Positions 18,333 through 27,165 of a DNA stretch of 64,000 nt are shown one piece after another. Position numbers and translations under genes: made by a program. The notes beneath the pieces were generated by a model. It did no database searches, was not told the origin of the DNA, and was given only the letters and a program-made list of their open reading frames with translations. The stretch covers positions 62,001 to 126,000 of the forward strand of contig CAVVWM010000001.1 of assembly GCA_963751955.1 (NCBI GenBank), given 5' to 3'. This DNA comes from JABDIY01 sp963751955 (GTDB lineage Bacteria > Actinomycetota > Acidimicrobiia > Acidimicrobiales > SZUA-35). Position 1 is the stretch's first letter; the number at the start of each line of letters is the position of its first letter.

Positions 18333-18501
18333 GGTCTGACTGTAGGACGTTCGGGCTGATTCAGCGTCTGGAGGCGGGGCGCCGCCGGAGCACACGTCGT
18401 CGGTCGACAGTGGATGCCGGGCGGATTGACAAGCCCGATGCCGGCCGACTTACATTCGGTGTGGGTCCATCGGGGCCCGACAACCGGCCTAAGGGGCAAT
18501 T

Positions 18502-20322
18502 ATGACCGTCACCGAGACCAGCACTCCGACCACCGTGATGACTGGATGGATCGATGCGTTCGGAGCGGCGCTGGAGGCCGGCGACATCGACGCCGCGGTC
18601 GAACTCTTCGGTGAAGAGAGTTACTGGCGCGATCTCGTGTCGTTCACCTGGAACATGAAGACCGTCGAAGGACGAGAAGGCGTCCGCGACATGCTCGAGC
18701 ACACGCTCGCCGATGTTGCGCCGTCGAACTTCACAATCGTCGGTGACGCCAACGAAGCCGATGGAGTCGTCGATGGCTGGTTCGACTTCGAGACCGGCGT
18801 TGGTCGAGGACACGGCCAGCTTCGCCTGATCGACGGCAAGTGTTTCACGATCCTCACAACGTTGGTGGAACTGAAGGGACTCGAGGAACCGGTCGGCGAG
18901 AATCGCCCCCGGGGTGTGGATCACGGCATCGTGCCAGGTCGCAAGTCCTGGTTGGAGCTTCGTCAGGACGAGGAGGCACGACTCGGTTACGACGAGCAGC
19001 CGTACGTGTTGATCCTCGGGGGCGGCCAGGGCGGGATTGCGCTGGGGGCCCGTCTCCGCCGGCTCGGCGTGCCCACGATCATCATCGAGCGGAACCCGCG
19101 CGCTGGGGACTCGTGGCGCAACCGCTACAAGTCGCTGTGTCTCCACGACCCGGTGTGGTATGACCATCTTCCGTACCTCAAGTTTCCCGAGGATTGGCCG
19201 GTCTTCGCGCCCAAGGACAAGATCGGCGACTGGTTGGAGATGTACGCCAAGGTGATGGAGCTGAACTACTGGGGATCAGCGGTGTGCACCGGTGCCTCCT
19301 TCGATGAGGAGAGCAAGGAATGGAGCGTCGATATCCAGCACAAGAAGGCTGACGGATCGGTTGAGTTGGTGACACTGCGACCCAAACAGTTGGTCTTCGC
19401 AACCGGTATGAGTGGCCTGCCCCACGTCCCCGAGATCCCCGGAGCCGACTCCTTCGAAGGTGATATCCACCATTCGTCGGCCCATCGGGACAGTCAGCAG
19501 TACAAGGGGAAGAAGTGCATCGTCCTCGGCTCGAACAACTCCGCTCACGACATTTGCGCCGCGCTGTGGGAGAACGGGGCCGATGTCACGATGATCCAGC
19601 GGTCCTCCACCCACATCGCCAGATCCGACAGCCTCATGGATCTCGCGCTCGGTGACCTCTACTCCGAACGAGCACTGGCCAATGGGGTCACCACCGAGAT
19701 TGCCGATCTGATCTTTGCCTCGATCCCGTACCGGATCATGCACCGGTTCCAGATTCCGGTGTACGCCGAGATGAAGAAGCGTGATGCGGAGTTTTACCAG
19801 CGCCTCGAGGACGCTGGTTTCATGCTCGACTGGGGTGACGACGAGTCGGGCCTTTTCATGAAGTACCTTCGCCGAGGCTCGGGGTACTACATCGATGTGG
19901 GTGCGTCAGAACTGATCGCCAACCGAAGCGTGAAGCTGCGCAGCGGTGTGAACATCGCCGAGATCAAACCTAACTCAGTCGAGTTGAGCGATGGAACCGA
20001 ACTCGACGCTGATCTGATCGTTCTGGCCACCGGGTTTGGATCGATGAATGGTTTCGTGGGACGGATCGTGGATCAGGCGACCGCAGACAAGGTCGGCAAG
20101 GTATGGGGACTGGGATCGGACACCACCAAGGACCCCGGTCCGTGGGAAGGCGAGCAACGCAACATGTGGAAACCCACCCAGCAGGAGAACCTGTGGTTCC
20201 ACGGCGGCAACCTCCACCAGTCTCGCCACTATTCCCAGTTCCTGGCTCTGCAACTCAAGGCCCGCTACGAAGGGATCCCGACCCCGGTTTATGAACTGCA
20301 GGAGGTTCACCACACGAGCTAG
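18502..20322 (+). CDS. Flavin-containing monooxygenase with an N-terminal SnoaL-like domain
   Basis: A 606-residue fusion. Residues 1-130 form a SnoaL/NTF2-like domain (WIDAFGAALEAGDIDAAVELF, a W-R-D-L motif and terminal strands). Residues 165-600 form a class B flavoprotein monooxygenase: FAD motif GGGQGGIALG at 173-182, RAGDSWRNRYKSLCLHDPVW, the NADPH motif LGSNNSAHDI near residue 340, and ATGFGS near 510. Such enzymes insert oxygen into ketones (Baeyer-Villiger) or oxidise N and S atoms. The SnoaL module may shape the active site or act as a second catalytic unit. The ATG at 18502 follows AAGGGG. Short 16-bp tandem repeats lie just downstream, then a dioxygenase gene on the same strand. 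Confidence 0.88.
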   Translation: MTVTETSTPTTVMTGWIDAFGAALEAGDIDAAVELFGEESYWRDLVSFTWNMKTVEGREGVRDMLEHTLADVAPSNFTIVGDANEADGVVDGWFDFETGVGRGHGQLRLIDGKCFTILTTLVELKGLEEPVGENRPRGVDHGIVPGRKSWLELRQDEEARLGYDEQPYVLILGGGQGGIALGARLRRLGVPTIIIERNPRAGDSWRNRYKSLCLHDPVWYDHLPYLKFPEDWPVFAPKDKIGDWLEMYAKVMELNYWGSAVCTGASFDEESKEWSVDIQHKKADGSVELVTLRPKQLVFATGMSGLPHVPEIPGADSFEGDIHHSSAHRDSQQYKGKKCIVLGSNNSAHDICAALWENGADVTMIQRSSTHIARSDSLMDLALGDLYSERALANGVTTEIADLIFASIPYRIMHRFQIPVYAEMKKRDAEFYQRLEDAGFMLDWGDDESGLFMKYLRRGSGYYIDVGASELIANRSVKLRSGVNIAEIKPNSVELSDGTELDADLIVLATGFGSMNGFVGRIVDQATADKVGKVWGLGSDTTKDPGPWEGEQRNMWKPTQQENLWFHGGNLHQSRHYSQFLALQLKARYEGIPTPVYELQEVHHTS

Positions 20323-20336
20323 GCGCTACAGCCACG

Positions 20337-20401
20337 CTTGCGCTTGGACCAAACTGCGCTTCGACCACACTGCGCTTCGACCAGACTGCGCTTCGACCAC
20401 A
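20337..20401 (+). repeat. 16-bp tandem repeat, about four copies
   Basis: Three near-identical 16-base units CTGCGCTTCGACCACA (20354-20369, 20370-20385 with one change, 20386-20401) follow a more divergent 17-base first unit at 20337-20353. The array fills most of the 98 bp between the monooxygenase stop and the dioxygenase start. It has no spacers, so it is not CRISPR. It may be replication slippage or a repeated protein-binding site. Confidence 0.85.
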
Positions 20402-20420
20402 GCCAATCTAAGGTGTATCG

Positions 20421-21248
20421 ATGTTCGCAATGACCCCCGAGGTGCGCGCACGCTATGAAGAAGACGGGTTCGTTGTCTTCCGCAGCGTTTTCGCAACCGA
20501 GGTACTTGGCCCACTTCTCGATGCCGTTGGCGAGTCAGCCTTCGCGGTGTTGGATCGTCACGGGAACAAACAAGAACTCAACGCCTGGACCTGGTGCGGC
20601 GAGGATCTCGTGGGACGTTTTCCACGTTGTGACCCGATTGTTGATCTAGCCGAGTTCTTGATCGGTGATGCCGTCTACCACTGGCACAGCAAGATCTCAT
20701 GGAAGCAGCCCGGCAGTTCCGGTACGTGGGACTGGCATCAGGACTATGGCTTCTGGATCGAAGAGGGCTGTGCTGCTCCAGCCATGGCCACAATCTCGGT
20801 AGCTCTCGACCGAAATGACACCCAAAACGGCTGCTTGCACGTCATTGGGGGGAGCCACAAGTTAGGCGTGGTCGAACATCGGCCCAGAGGTCACGGTCTT
20901 TCCGCGAATGACGACGATGTAGCAGCGGCAGTCGAGTCGATGAGTGTTGTGCCAGTGGAACTGGACGTCGGCGATGTGGTGGCATTCCATTGCAATCTGC
21001 TCCACAGCTCAGGATCGAACCAGTCCCTCCGGCCCAGAAGCTTGCTGCATTGCTCCTACAACGCAATGTCAAACGCGGCGACCGCCCCGCTGATCGATGG
21101 ACACCAGAAACATGAGATGGTTCGAGTTCCCACCGACGCCCTGGACCCGGGCAGCTACGAATGTGTCTTCGGATTGACCGACTTCATCGGGGTTGACAAC
21201 TCTGGATACGGCAGCAGGAACGGCTATGCCGTGGTACCGGTCGACTAG
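20421..21248 (+). CDS. Phytanoyl-CoA dioxygenase (PhyH) family, Fe(II)/2-oxoglutarate enzyme
   Basis: A 275-residue cupin-type oxygenase. The iron ligands are H106 and D108 in WDWHQDYGFW and probably H195 in HCNLLHSSGSN; R206 would bind 2-oxoglutarate. The WHQD-Y-G-x-W form and the overall layout resemble the EctD (ectoine hydroxylase) side of the family, but diagnostic ectoine residues cannot be confirmed by eye and no ect genes are nearby. It probably hydroxylates a small polar metabolite in the cytosol. It shares direction with the monooxygenase upstream and ends tail-to-tail with the class V aminotransferase-like gene. Confidence 0.85.
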   Translation: MFAMTPEVRARYEEDGFVVFRSVFATEVLGPLLDAVGESAFAVLDRHGNKQELNAWTWCGEDLVGRFPRCDPIVDLAEFLIGDAVYHWHSKISWKQPGSSGTWDWHQDYGFWIEEGCAAPAMATISVALDRNDTQNGCLHVIGGSHKLGVVEHRPRGHGLSANDDDVAAAVESMSVVPVELDVGDVVAFHCNLLHSSGSNQSLRPRSLLHCSYNAMSNAATAPLIDGHQKHEMVRVPTDALDPGSYECVFGLTDFIGVDNSGYGSRNGYAVVPVD

Positions 21249-21257
21249 TTCTAGTCG
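21242..21257. terminator. Short palindrome between converging genes
   Basis: CGACTAG, two bases, then CTAGTCG form a perfect 7+7 inverted repeat overlapping the dioxygenase stop codon and lying 7 bp before the stop of the converging gene. The effective stem is short. A weak bidirectional terminator is likely from position. Confidence 0.4.
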
Positions 21258-21263
21258 GGTCGA

Positions 21264-22508
21264 TCAACTGTCGGTGGAAGGCCCGAGCACTGCCTCCAAC
21301 GCCTCGATGACCTGGGTTACCTCGTGCGGGGAGGTGTAGTGAACGAAACTGAGCCGTACGACACCGGCATCGCCCGGTTGACCCATGGCCTCAACCAAAC
21401 GCCTCGCATAGAAGTGTCCCGAACTCGCCATCACCCGGTGGTCAGCAAGTCTTTCGGCTACCTCGTTGGGCGCCCGGTCCGGGACGAAGGACACGGTGGG
21501 AACTCGAATCGTCGGGTCGGTCGGGCCCATCACACGAACGTCGCCCCGATCGGAGAGATAACGCAGAAGTGGTGTGACGAGTTCGATCTCGTGCGAACGC
21601 ATCAGGTCATGCACTCGACGACCTTGCTCGGCAGGTTCGACCTCGTCATCGAAGTGATGCTGATGTAGCAGGTCGATGTAGTCGGCCACGCCGTTACATG
21701 CGGCCACCTGGGCATGATCCGGGCCAGCCGGGACGAGGCGTTTGTGGGGCTGATCATCGTTGAACCAGTGGCTTTGGTTGGGAAGAGACTCGGCAACAGC
21801 TCGCCGTAGGATCATGACTCCTTGGTGGGGCCCGTAGGTCTTGTAGGAGGAGAACAGGTAAACGTCGGCGTCCAGAGCGCTGACATCAGGAAGTCCGTGT
21901 GGAGCCGCGGAGACTCCGTCGACCACTGCAACGGCCCCAACGCTGTGTGCAATCCTGGCGATCTCGGCTACGGGGTTGATGTGGGCCACGATGTTGGAGC
22001 AGTGAGGGAATGCGATGAGGCGGGTCCGTTCCGAAACCAGGCTTGGAAGGTCGCCAATATCGAGGATGCCAGTGTCGGGATCGACCGACCACTCTTTCAC
22101 CGTTATGCCAGTGGACTCAAGCCGTCGCCAAACCCCTGAGTTGGCCTCGTGATCTTGGTCGGTCACCACGATCTCGTCGCCCTCGGACCAGATGGCCCGA
22201 AAGGCGTGGGCAAGTACGTAGGTGTTTTGAGTGGTCGATGGACCGATCTGCAGTTCGTCCTCGTCGACATTCATCAATGCAGCGAGGCGTGCGTGGGCTT
22301 GGTCCATTTGCTGGCCGCCGGCAATGGCTGCGGGGTATGGCGCGTACGGCTGAACCTTGGTCTTGGTGTAGAAGTCGTGGAGGCGCTCGATGGTCTGACG
22401 ACAGGCATAGGAGCCTCCAGCGTTTTCCATGAACGCCCAGCCTTCAAGACTCGGTTCGGCGAATGCGGGAAACTGGCTTCTGACGAAGGAAAGATCAAGC
22501 TGTGGCAC
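21264..22508 (-). CDS. Class V aminotransferase / cysteine desulfurase-like PLP enzyme
   Basis: A 414-residue fold-type I PLP protein. The PLP lysine is K223 in FSSYKTYGPHQG, and the Asp that holds the pyridine nitrogen is D197 in VVDGVSAAPH. The family signature of cysteine desulfurase-like proteins (TIGR01976-type) is recognisable: an ENAGGSY start, STTQNTYVLAHAF, and DQDHEANSGVWR. No SUF or ISC genes are nearby, so housekeeping Fe-S assembly is unlikely; a catabolic lyase or desulfurase role is possible. The start codon is GTG. A TCAGAC-N6-GTCTGA palindrome lies just upstream. Confidence 0.82.
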   Translation of the reverse strand: MPQLDLSFVRSQFPAFAEPSLEGWAFMENAGGSYACRQTIERLHDFYTKTKVQPYAPYPAAIAGGQQMDQAHARLAALMNVDEDELQIGPSTTQNTYVLAHAFRAIWSEGDEIVVTDQDHEANSGVWRRLESTGITVKEWSVDPDTGILDIGDLPSLVSERTRLIAFPHCSNIVAHINPVAEIARIAHSVGAVAVVDGVSAAPHGLPDVSALDADVYLFSSYKTYGPHQGVMILRRAVAESLPNQSHWFNDDQPHKRLVPAGPDHAQVAACNGVADYIDLLHQHHFDDEVEPAEQGRRVHDLMRSHEIELVTPLLRYLSDRGDVRVMGPTDPTIRVPTVSFVPDRAPNEVAERLADHRVMASSGHFYARRLVEAMGQPGDAGVVRLSFVHYTSPHEVTQVIEALEAVLGPSTDS

Positions 22509-22513
22509 GTTGG

Positions 22514-22531
22514 TCAGACTAGGGCGTCTGA
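22514..22531. promoter_or_regulatory. Palindrome in a divergent promoter region
   Basis: TCAGAC, six bases, GTCTGA form a perfect inverted repeat in the 95-bp space between the divergently transcribed PLP enzyme and M20 peptidase genes. It is an operator candidate by position only. Confidence 0.35.
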
Positions 22532-22603
22532 GGTGCCGCCTCGAAAGTTGCTAGCGGACTGGCCGGATGCGATTACGATCACCAAGGAGACCTGGAAGGC
22601 GAT

Positions 22604-23995
22604 GTGTTGCTCGAGACAGCTTTGGAGTTGAGCGATTCGTATCTGGATTCGGGCGAGTTCACCGCTGAATTGGCCCGACGAGTGGCCATCCGAACAGAAA
22701 GCCCAGATCCTGAAAGCCATCCGGAGCTATCCCGCTATCTCGTTGACGAACTGAGTCCCACGTTCGCAACGATGGGATTTGTCTGTGAGGTCTTCGAAAA
22801 CCCAATCGCGGGGGGCGGACCCTTCCTCGTTGCTCGCCGCTTTGAGGGCGAGGACCTTCCAACTGTCATGTCATATGGACACGCCGACGTTGTGCGAGGT
22901 TACGACGACCAATGGGCAGACGGCTTGAACCCGTGGATTCTCTCTCAAGTTGGTGAGCGCGTCTATGGACGCGGGACTGCTGACAACAAGGGCCAGCACA
23001 CCATCAACATTGCCGCCATGAGGTCGGTACTCGAGGCCCGGGGTCGGTTGGGATTCAATACGGTATTTCTGTTCGAAACCGGCGAGGAGTGCGGTTCGCC
23101 AGGTTTGAAAGAGTTCTGTGGCACGCATGCAGACCTTTTCGAGGCCGACGTTTTCATTGCCTCCGATGGGCCAAGAGTGCAGCCCGAGGTGCCGACGGTG
23201 TTCATGGGTTCCCGCGGTGCATTCAACTTCACCATGACCCTCGAGTTACGAGAGGGAGGTCACCACTCCGGCAACTGGGGAGGCCTTCTGGCGAATCCGG
23301 GAATAGTGATGGCCAACGCACTCGCATCGATGGTCGACCAGAACGGACAGCTTCTGGTGGAAGGCTGGCGAGCCGAAGAAATGAGCGATTCGGTTCGCTC
23401 CGCGATCGCACGCCTGAGCGTCGGGGGAGGAGCAAACGATCCAAAGATCGATCTGAATTGGGGTGAACCGGGCCTCACACCTCAGGAACGGGTCTTCGGA
23501 ACGAACACGTTCGAGGTCCTCTCCTACGTGACCGGGAACCCAGAGAATCCGGTGAACGCAATCCCGCCACGTGCCGTCGTGCACGGACATCTGCGTTTCG
23601 TGGTCGGGACTCGTGGTGCTGACCTGTTGCCGTCGTTGCGGAGGCACCTCGACGCTCGTGGATTCCACGGCATCGAGCTCAAAGCAGCGGGACCCCCCAT
23701 GGAAGCCACACGTCTCGATCCCTCCCACCCCTGGGCCCATTGGGCAATCGCGTCAGTCGAGCAAACGGCTGGCACGGCGGTTGCCGTTTTGCCGAATCTC
23801 GGAGCCAGCCTGCCCAACGATGTCTTTGCCACTGTTCTCGGTCTACCCACGATCTGGGTGCCGCATTCCTATCCAGGCTGTTCTCAACATGCGCCGAATG
23901 AACATGTCTTGGTGCCGGTGTGCCGGCAGGGACTCCGGATCATGACAGGGCTTTGGTGGAGTCTGGGTTCCGGTGCCACGCCTGCTGGGCCGTGA
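22604..23995 (+). CDS. M20-family metallopeptidase / deacylase
   Basis: A 463-residue di-zinc hydrolase of the M20 (ArgE/DapE/CPG2) family. Metal and catalytic residues are visible: H93 and D95 in SYGHADVV, D127 in GTADNKG, and E161-E162 in ETGEECGS. A dimerisation/lid domain follows, starting near RGAFNFTMTLELREGGHHSG. The C-terminal PNLGASLPNDVF and the final His in CSQHAPNEH complete the site. Such enzymes cleave N-acyl amino acids or dipeptides; the substrate cannot be told. The GTG at 22604 follows GGAG. It is transcribed divergently from the PLP enzyme, which may act in the same pathway. Confidence 0.85.
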   Translation: MLLETALELSDSYLDSGEFTAELARRVAIRTESPDPESHPELSRYLVDELSPTFATMGFVCEVFENPIAGGGPFLVARRFEGEDLPTVMSYGHADVVRGYDDQWADGLNPWILSQVGERVYGRGTADNKGQHTINIAAMRSVLEARGRLGFNTVFLFETGEECGSPGLKEFCGTHADLFEADVFIASDGPRVQPEVPTVFMGSRGAFNFTMTLELREGGHHSGNWGGLLANPGIVMANALASMVDQNGQLLVEGWRAEEMSDSVRSAIARLSVGGGANDPKIDLNWGEPGLTPQERVFGTNTFEVLSYVTGNPENPVNAIPPRAVVHGHLRFVVGTRGADLLPSLRRHLDARGFHGIELKAAGPPMEATRLDPSHPWAHWAIASVEQTAGTAVAVLPNLGASLPNDVFATVLGLPTIWVPHSYPGCSQHAPNEHVLVPVCRQGLRIMTGLWWSLGSGATPAGP

Positions 23996-24141
23996 GGGGA
24001 CCGCAACCACCGCGAAATCGTGATCTAAGGAACCCAGCAGATCTTCCGATTGGGAGGGGTAACGAGGATCATCAGATGATGGTGTTCGGACACCCATCAT
24101 CCAGAATTGATGCGGAACGCGGATTCCAGGGAGGAACAACG

Positions 24142-24963
24142 ATGGCAAACACCCCAAAGGACCGGCGGCTCCGCAAATTGGATCGGCGAGACCGGCGTGA
24201 ACGAGAACTCGAGCCCTTTCAGGTGGAGTTGTTGAAAATGCAGGATCACCTCGAAGTGCACGGACAGAAGATGATCGTGCTGTTCGAGGGTCGCGACGCA
24301 GCAGGAAAAGGTGGCACAATCCGTCGGGTCACCCGGTACATGAACGAAAAGCATTACCGGGTTGTGGCGATGGGCCGACCGACCGACGACCAGCGGACAC
24401 AGTGGTACTTCCAGAAGTACGTGGGTCAATTCCCAAGCGCCGGAGAAGTGGTTCTGTTCGATCGCAGCTGGTACAACCGTGCCATCGTCGAGCCAATCTT
24501 CGGGTTCTGTACTGTCGAGGAACACAAGAACTTCCTCCGAGGAGTAGTCGGATTCGAAAAGGATCTGGTTCGGCAGGGGACGATTCTGGTCAAGCTGTAT
24601 TTCTCGGTCACCAAAGAAGAGCAGCAACGCAGGTTCGAACGCCGACGCAATGATCCTTTACGGCAATGGAAGCTCAGTGAGATCGATGTTCAGGCTCAGG
24701 AGCTGTGGGAGGATTTCACGGCTCGCAAGTACGAGATGTTGACCAGGACCCATACCAACGAAACACCGTGGACCATCATTCGGTCGGAGAACAAACACCT
24801 GGCGCGATTGAATTCGATGAGGGTGATTCTCGACGCAGTCGACTACGACGGTCGTAATCCAAATCTCGACTTCGTGCCCGACCCCAAGATCGTGATTTCA
24901 GGGGCCCACGAGGTAGAGCTTCTGGAGGCCGAGCGCATCAGGAATGGTGAGTTCACGAAGTAG
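24142..24963 (+). CDS. ppk2: Polyphosphate kinase 2 (PPK2) family protein
   Basis: A 273-residue P-loop kinase that moves phosphate between polyphosphate and nucleotides. Walker A is GRDAAGKGGT at residues 50-59 and Walker B is VVLFDRSWYNR, with D107. The lid motif FERRRNDPLRQWKLSEID follows. Length and motifs fit the one-domain PPK2 class; whether it prefers GDP/ADP or AMP cannot be told. The ATG at 24142 follows GGGAGG. The frame is open further upstream, but that segment lacks family features and overlaps the M20 gene. Confidence 0.9.
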   Translation: MANTPKDRRLRKLDRRDRRERELEPFQVELLKMQDHLEVHGQKMIVLFEGRDAAGKGGTIRRVTRYMNEKHYRVVAMGRPTDDQRTQWYFQKYVGQFPSAGEVVLFDRSWYNRAIVEPIFGFCTVEEHKNFLRGVVGFEKDLVRQGTILVKLYFSVTKEEQQRRFERRRNDPLRQWKLSEIDVQAQELWEDFTARKYEMLTRTHTNETPWTIIRSENKHLARLNSMRVILDAVDYDGRNPNLDFVPDPKIVISGAHEVELLEAERIRNGEFTK

Positions 24964-24983
24964 AACCCCGTGCGACGACCTGG

Positions 24984-25937
24984 TCATCGGGCGAAGCGGT
25001 CGGTCGACCGGATGAGCACGTCGAGATTGCCGGGCTCGTCGAAGGAATGGCCTCCGTCGGGTGTGATGTGGAGTTCGGCCTCTGGCCACGCTTTGTGCAG
25101 ATCCCAGGCATTCTGCATCGGGGTGATCACGTCGTAGCGGCCGTGCACGATGACGGCTGGGATGTTTCGGATGCAATCGATATTGTCCAACAGTTGGTCC
25201 TCGGTATCGAACCAACCACCATTCGTAAAGTAATGACTCTCGATCCGAGCGAGTGACACCGCAAGGTGTGGATTGGTGAATTGCTCGACCAGGTCGTGCC
25301 GTGGCAGGAGCGACAATGTGGATCCCTCCCATGTCGACCACGCAATGGCCGCTGCCTCCACCGCCGCCCGATCCTCCGATGTGAGGAGGCGATAGTACGC
25401 GTTCAGCAGGTCGGCTTGTTCCGACAGTGGGATGTGGTCTCGATAGGCCTCGAACAGATCGGGGAACAACGCGCTCGCTCCCTCCTGGTACAACCAATCG
25501 ATTTCCCATTTGCGGAGTAGGAAGATCCCTCGCAATATCAGTTCGGTCACCTGTTCGGGGTGGGTCTGGGCGTATGCCAATGCAAGGGTCGAGCCCCAGG
25601 AGCCTCCGAGGACCTGCCATCGGTCGATGTTGAGGTGCTTGCGTAGCCGTTCGATGTCGGCCACGAGATCCCACGTGGTATTCGACGACGTTTCGGCGTG
25701 TGGAGTTGAACGGCCACATCCCCGCTGATCGAATACCACGATCCGATACGCCTGAGGGTCCCATAGACGGCGGTGGGTGGGATTTGAGCCAGCTCCGGGA
25801 CCGCCGTGGAGGAACACGGCGGGTTTGCCATCGGGGTTACCGCACTCCTCGAAATACAAGGTGTGAAGCTCATCGACAGGGAGGGTGCCGGTGTTGAAGG
25901 GCTCAATCTCAGGGTAGAGCATGCGTCGTTCGGTCAT
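24984..25937 (-). CDS. pip: Proline iminopeptidase
   Basis: A 317-residue alpha/beta hydrolase that releases N-terminal proline from peptides. The oxyanion motif HGGPG is at residues 44-48, FDQRGCGRS at 69-77, and the nucleophile Ser113 is in GGSWG. The catalytic Asp lies in GRYDVITP and the His in GGHSFDEP near the end. The peptidase S33 length and order fit well. The start at 25937 (MTERRMLYPEI) was chosen; a longer frame upstream has no homology. It is an independent gene between converging PPK2 and a divergent DUF2797 gene. Confidence 0.92.
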   Translation of the reverse strand: MTERRMLYPEIEPFNTGTLPVDELHTLYFEECGNPDGKPAVFLHGGPGAGSNPTHRRLWDPQAYRIVVFDQRGCGRSTPHAETSSNTTWDLVADIERLRKHLNIDRWQVLGGSWGSTLALAYAQTHPEQVTELILRGIFLLRKWEIDWLYQEGASALFPDLFEAYRDHIPLSEQADLLNAYYRLLTSEDRAAVEAAAIAWSTWEGSTLSLLPRHDLVEQFTNPHLAVSLARIESHYFTNGGWFDTEDQLLDNIDCIRNIPAVIVHGRYDVITPMQNAWDLHKAWPEAELHITPDGGHSFDEPGNLDVLIRSTDRFAR

Positions 25938-26051
25938 CTTCTCAGCATGGCACGATGCCTTGAGTGGACTCATGCGCTGTGTGTGGCCAGTTTGGCGGCT
26001 TGTGGGACGCCTTGCTTGTGTGGTCTATCAGAGGATTACCATCGTGATCCC

Positions 26052-27149
26052 ATGACTACGAAGAACCGCTGGCTGGAACTGATCGAGGAGAACCCTGACC
26101 ATTCAGCCTCCCCACAGCTAGACCGCCCACGATTCGTCCATCGAAGCCCGACCGTACCCCTATCGAGCCAACCGGCGATGGAAACTCCCGTTCTACGGGA
26201 ACTCCGATCGCCAGTTCTGACATCGTGTCGCCCGTCCAGTCAGGTTGTTAGCGTGGAAGGGGTGGGGGAGTGGTTGTCGATACTCGGGACCGAATGGGTG
26301 GACGGCCAGCCGTTCCTGCTGTCCCAGACCGGCGATGCCCCCGATGTGGTTGAGCTTCCCGTCGCCGGGTTTCAATTCAGCTACCGGGCGAGGCCCGACC
26401 TCGCCCGGGTATGTGTCGGACACAGGCTCGCTACGGGTGACCAGGTCTGTTCCCGTCCGGTGGAGCCCGGAAGCCGGGTCTGCCGATCATGTGCGATCCA
26501 GGCGGCACTGTTTGCGTCGGACCTCCACCACGCCCACACGCGAGAACCCTCCGGGGTACTCACCGACCACCTGAATCAGCCCAACGTGCTCTACTTGGCT
26601 GTCTTCGGCGATGGGTCAACCAAGATCGGCACCAGCGTTGCCCACCGAGTCGAAACCAGGCTGATCGAGCAGGGGGTTCGGCTGGCACGAATCCTTGGGA
26701 GGACAGCCGACGGTGTGACGGTGAGGGTGCTGGAGGACCTCGTTACACAGACCCTCTCGATCGCTCAGACGGTGTCTGTTATCCGCAAACTCAGGGGGCT
26801 TACCGACCCCCGGTCAGAAACCGAACTCGCCAGTCGGGTGGAGGAGCAAGCAGCCCGGGTTCATGAACTCTTGGCTGGGGTAGAAGGATGGGAGCGGTTT
26901 GACCACCCATGGTCGAACCCGGTTGTCGGCGACAAGAACTGGGATGTGGTGTTCCCTTATCCGAGAGATCTGGGCGTCGGATCTCACAACGTAGTTGCAG
27001 CTGGTGCATGCGGCCGGATAGTGCTCCTCAGTCGGCCCGAGGAAGACGCCGATCGTTTCGTCGCCGATCTGAAACAACTCTATGGAATACGGTTGGAACA
27101 AGGTTCATACCAGACGCCGGCGATCACGGCCCAGCACACGCTGTTCTGA
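26052..27149 (+). CDS. DUF2797-family protein
   Basis: A 365-residue protein. The middle has a Cys/His-rich segment: C-x-G-H in RVCVGHRLATGDQVCSRPV, then C-x-x-C in RVCRSCAIQ, probably a zinc site. It is followed by VLYLAVFGDGSTKIGTSVAH and RLIEQGVRLARIL, the core DUF2797 pattern resembling a GIY-YIG-like strand pair. The C-terminal part is alpha/beta with no known domain. Biochemical function unknown. The ATG at 26052 (MTTKNRW) was taken as start because the longer frame overlaps the promoter of the divergent peptidase gene. Confidence 0.75.
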   Translation: MTTKNRWLELIEENPDHSASPQLDRPRFVHRSPTVPLSSQPAMETPVLRELRSPVLTSCRPSSQVVSVEGVGEWLSILGTEWVDGQPFLLSQTGDAPDVVELPVAGFQFSYRARPDLARVCVGHRLATGDQVCSRPVEPGSRVCRSCAIQAALFASDLHHAHTREPSGVLTDHLNQPNVLYLAVFGDGSTKIGTSVAHRVETRLIEQGVRLARILGRTADGVTVRVLEDLVTQTLSIAQTVSVIRKLRGLTDPRSETELASRVEEQAARVHELLAGVEGWERFDHPWSNPVVGDKNWDVVFPYPRDLGVGSHNVVAAGACGRIVLLSRPEEDADRFVADLKQLYGIRLEQGSYQTPAITAQHTLF

Positions 27150-27165
27150 CCCCGTTCGGTCCGCC

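Noticed and set aside
18361..19167. Minus-strand open frame of 268 codons opposite the SnoaL-FMO gene
   Set aside because: Overlaps the recognised SnoaL domain and Rossmann motif on the other strand; no family likeness.
20337..20401. CRISPR array
   Set aside because: The 16-base units are directly adjacent without spacers, and no cas gene is present.
20421..21248. Ectoine hydroxylase (EctD)
   Set aside because: The WHQD-type motif is shared more widely, and no ectABC genes are nearby.
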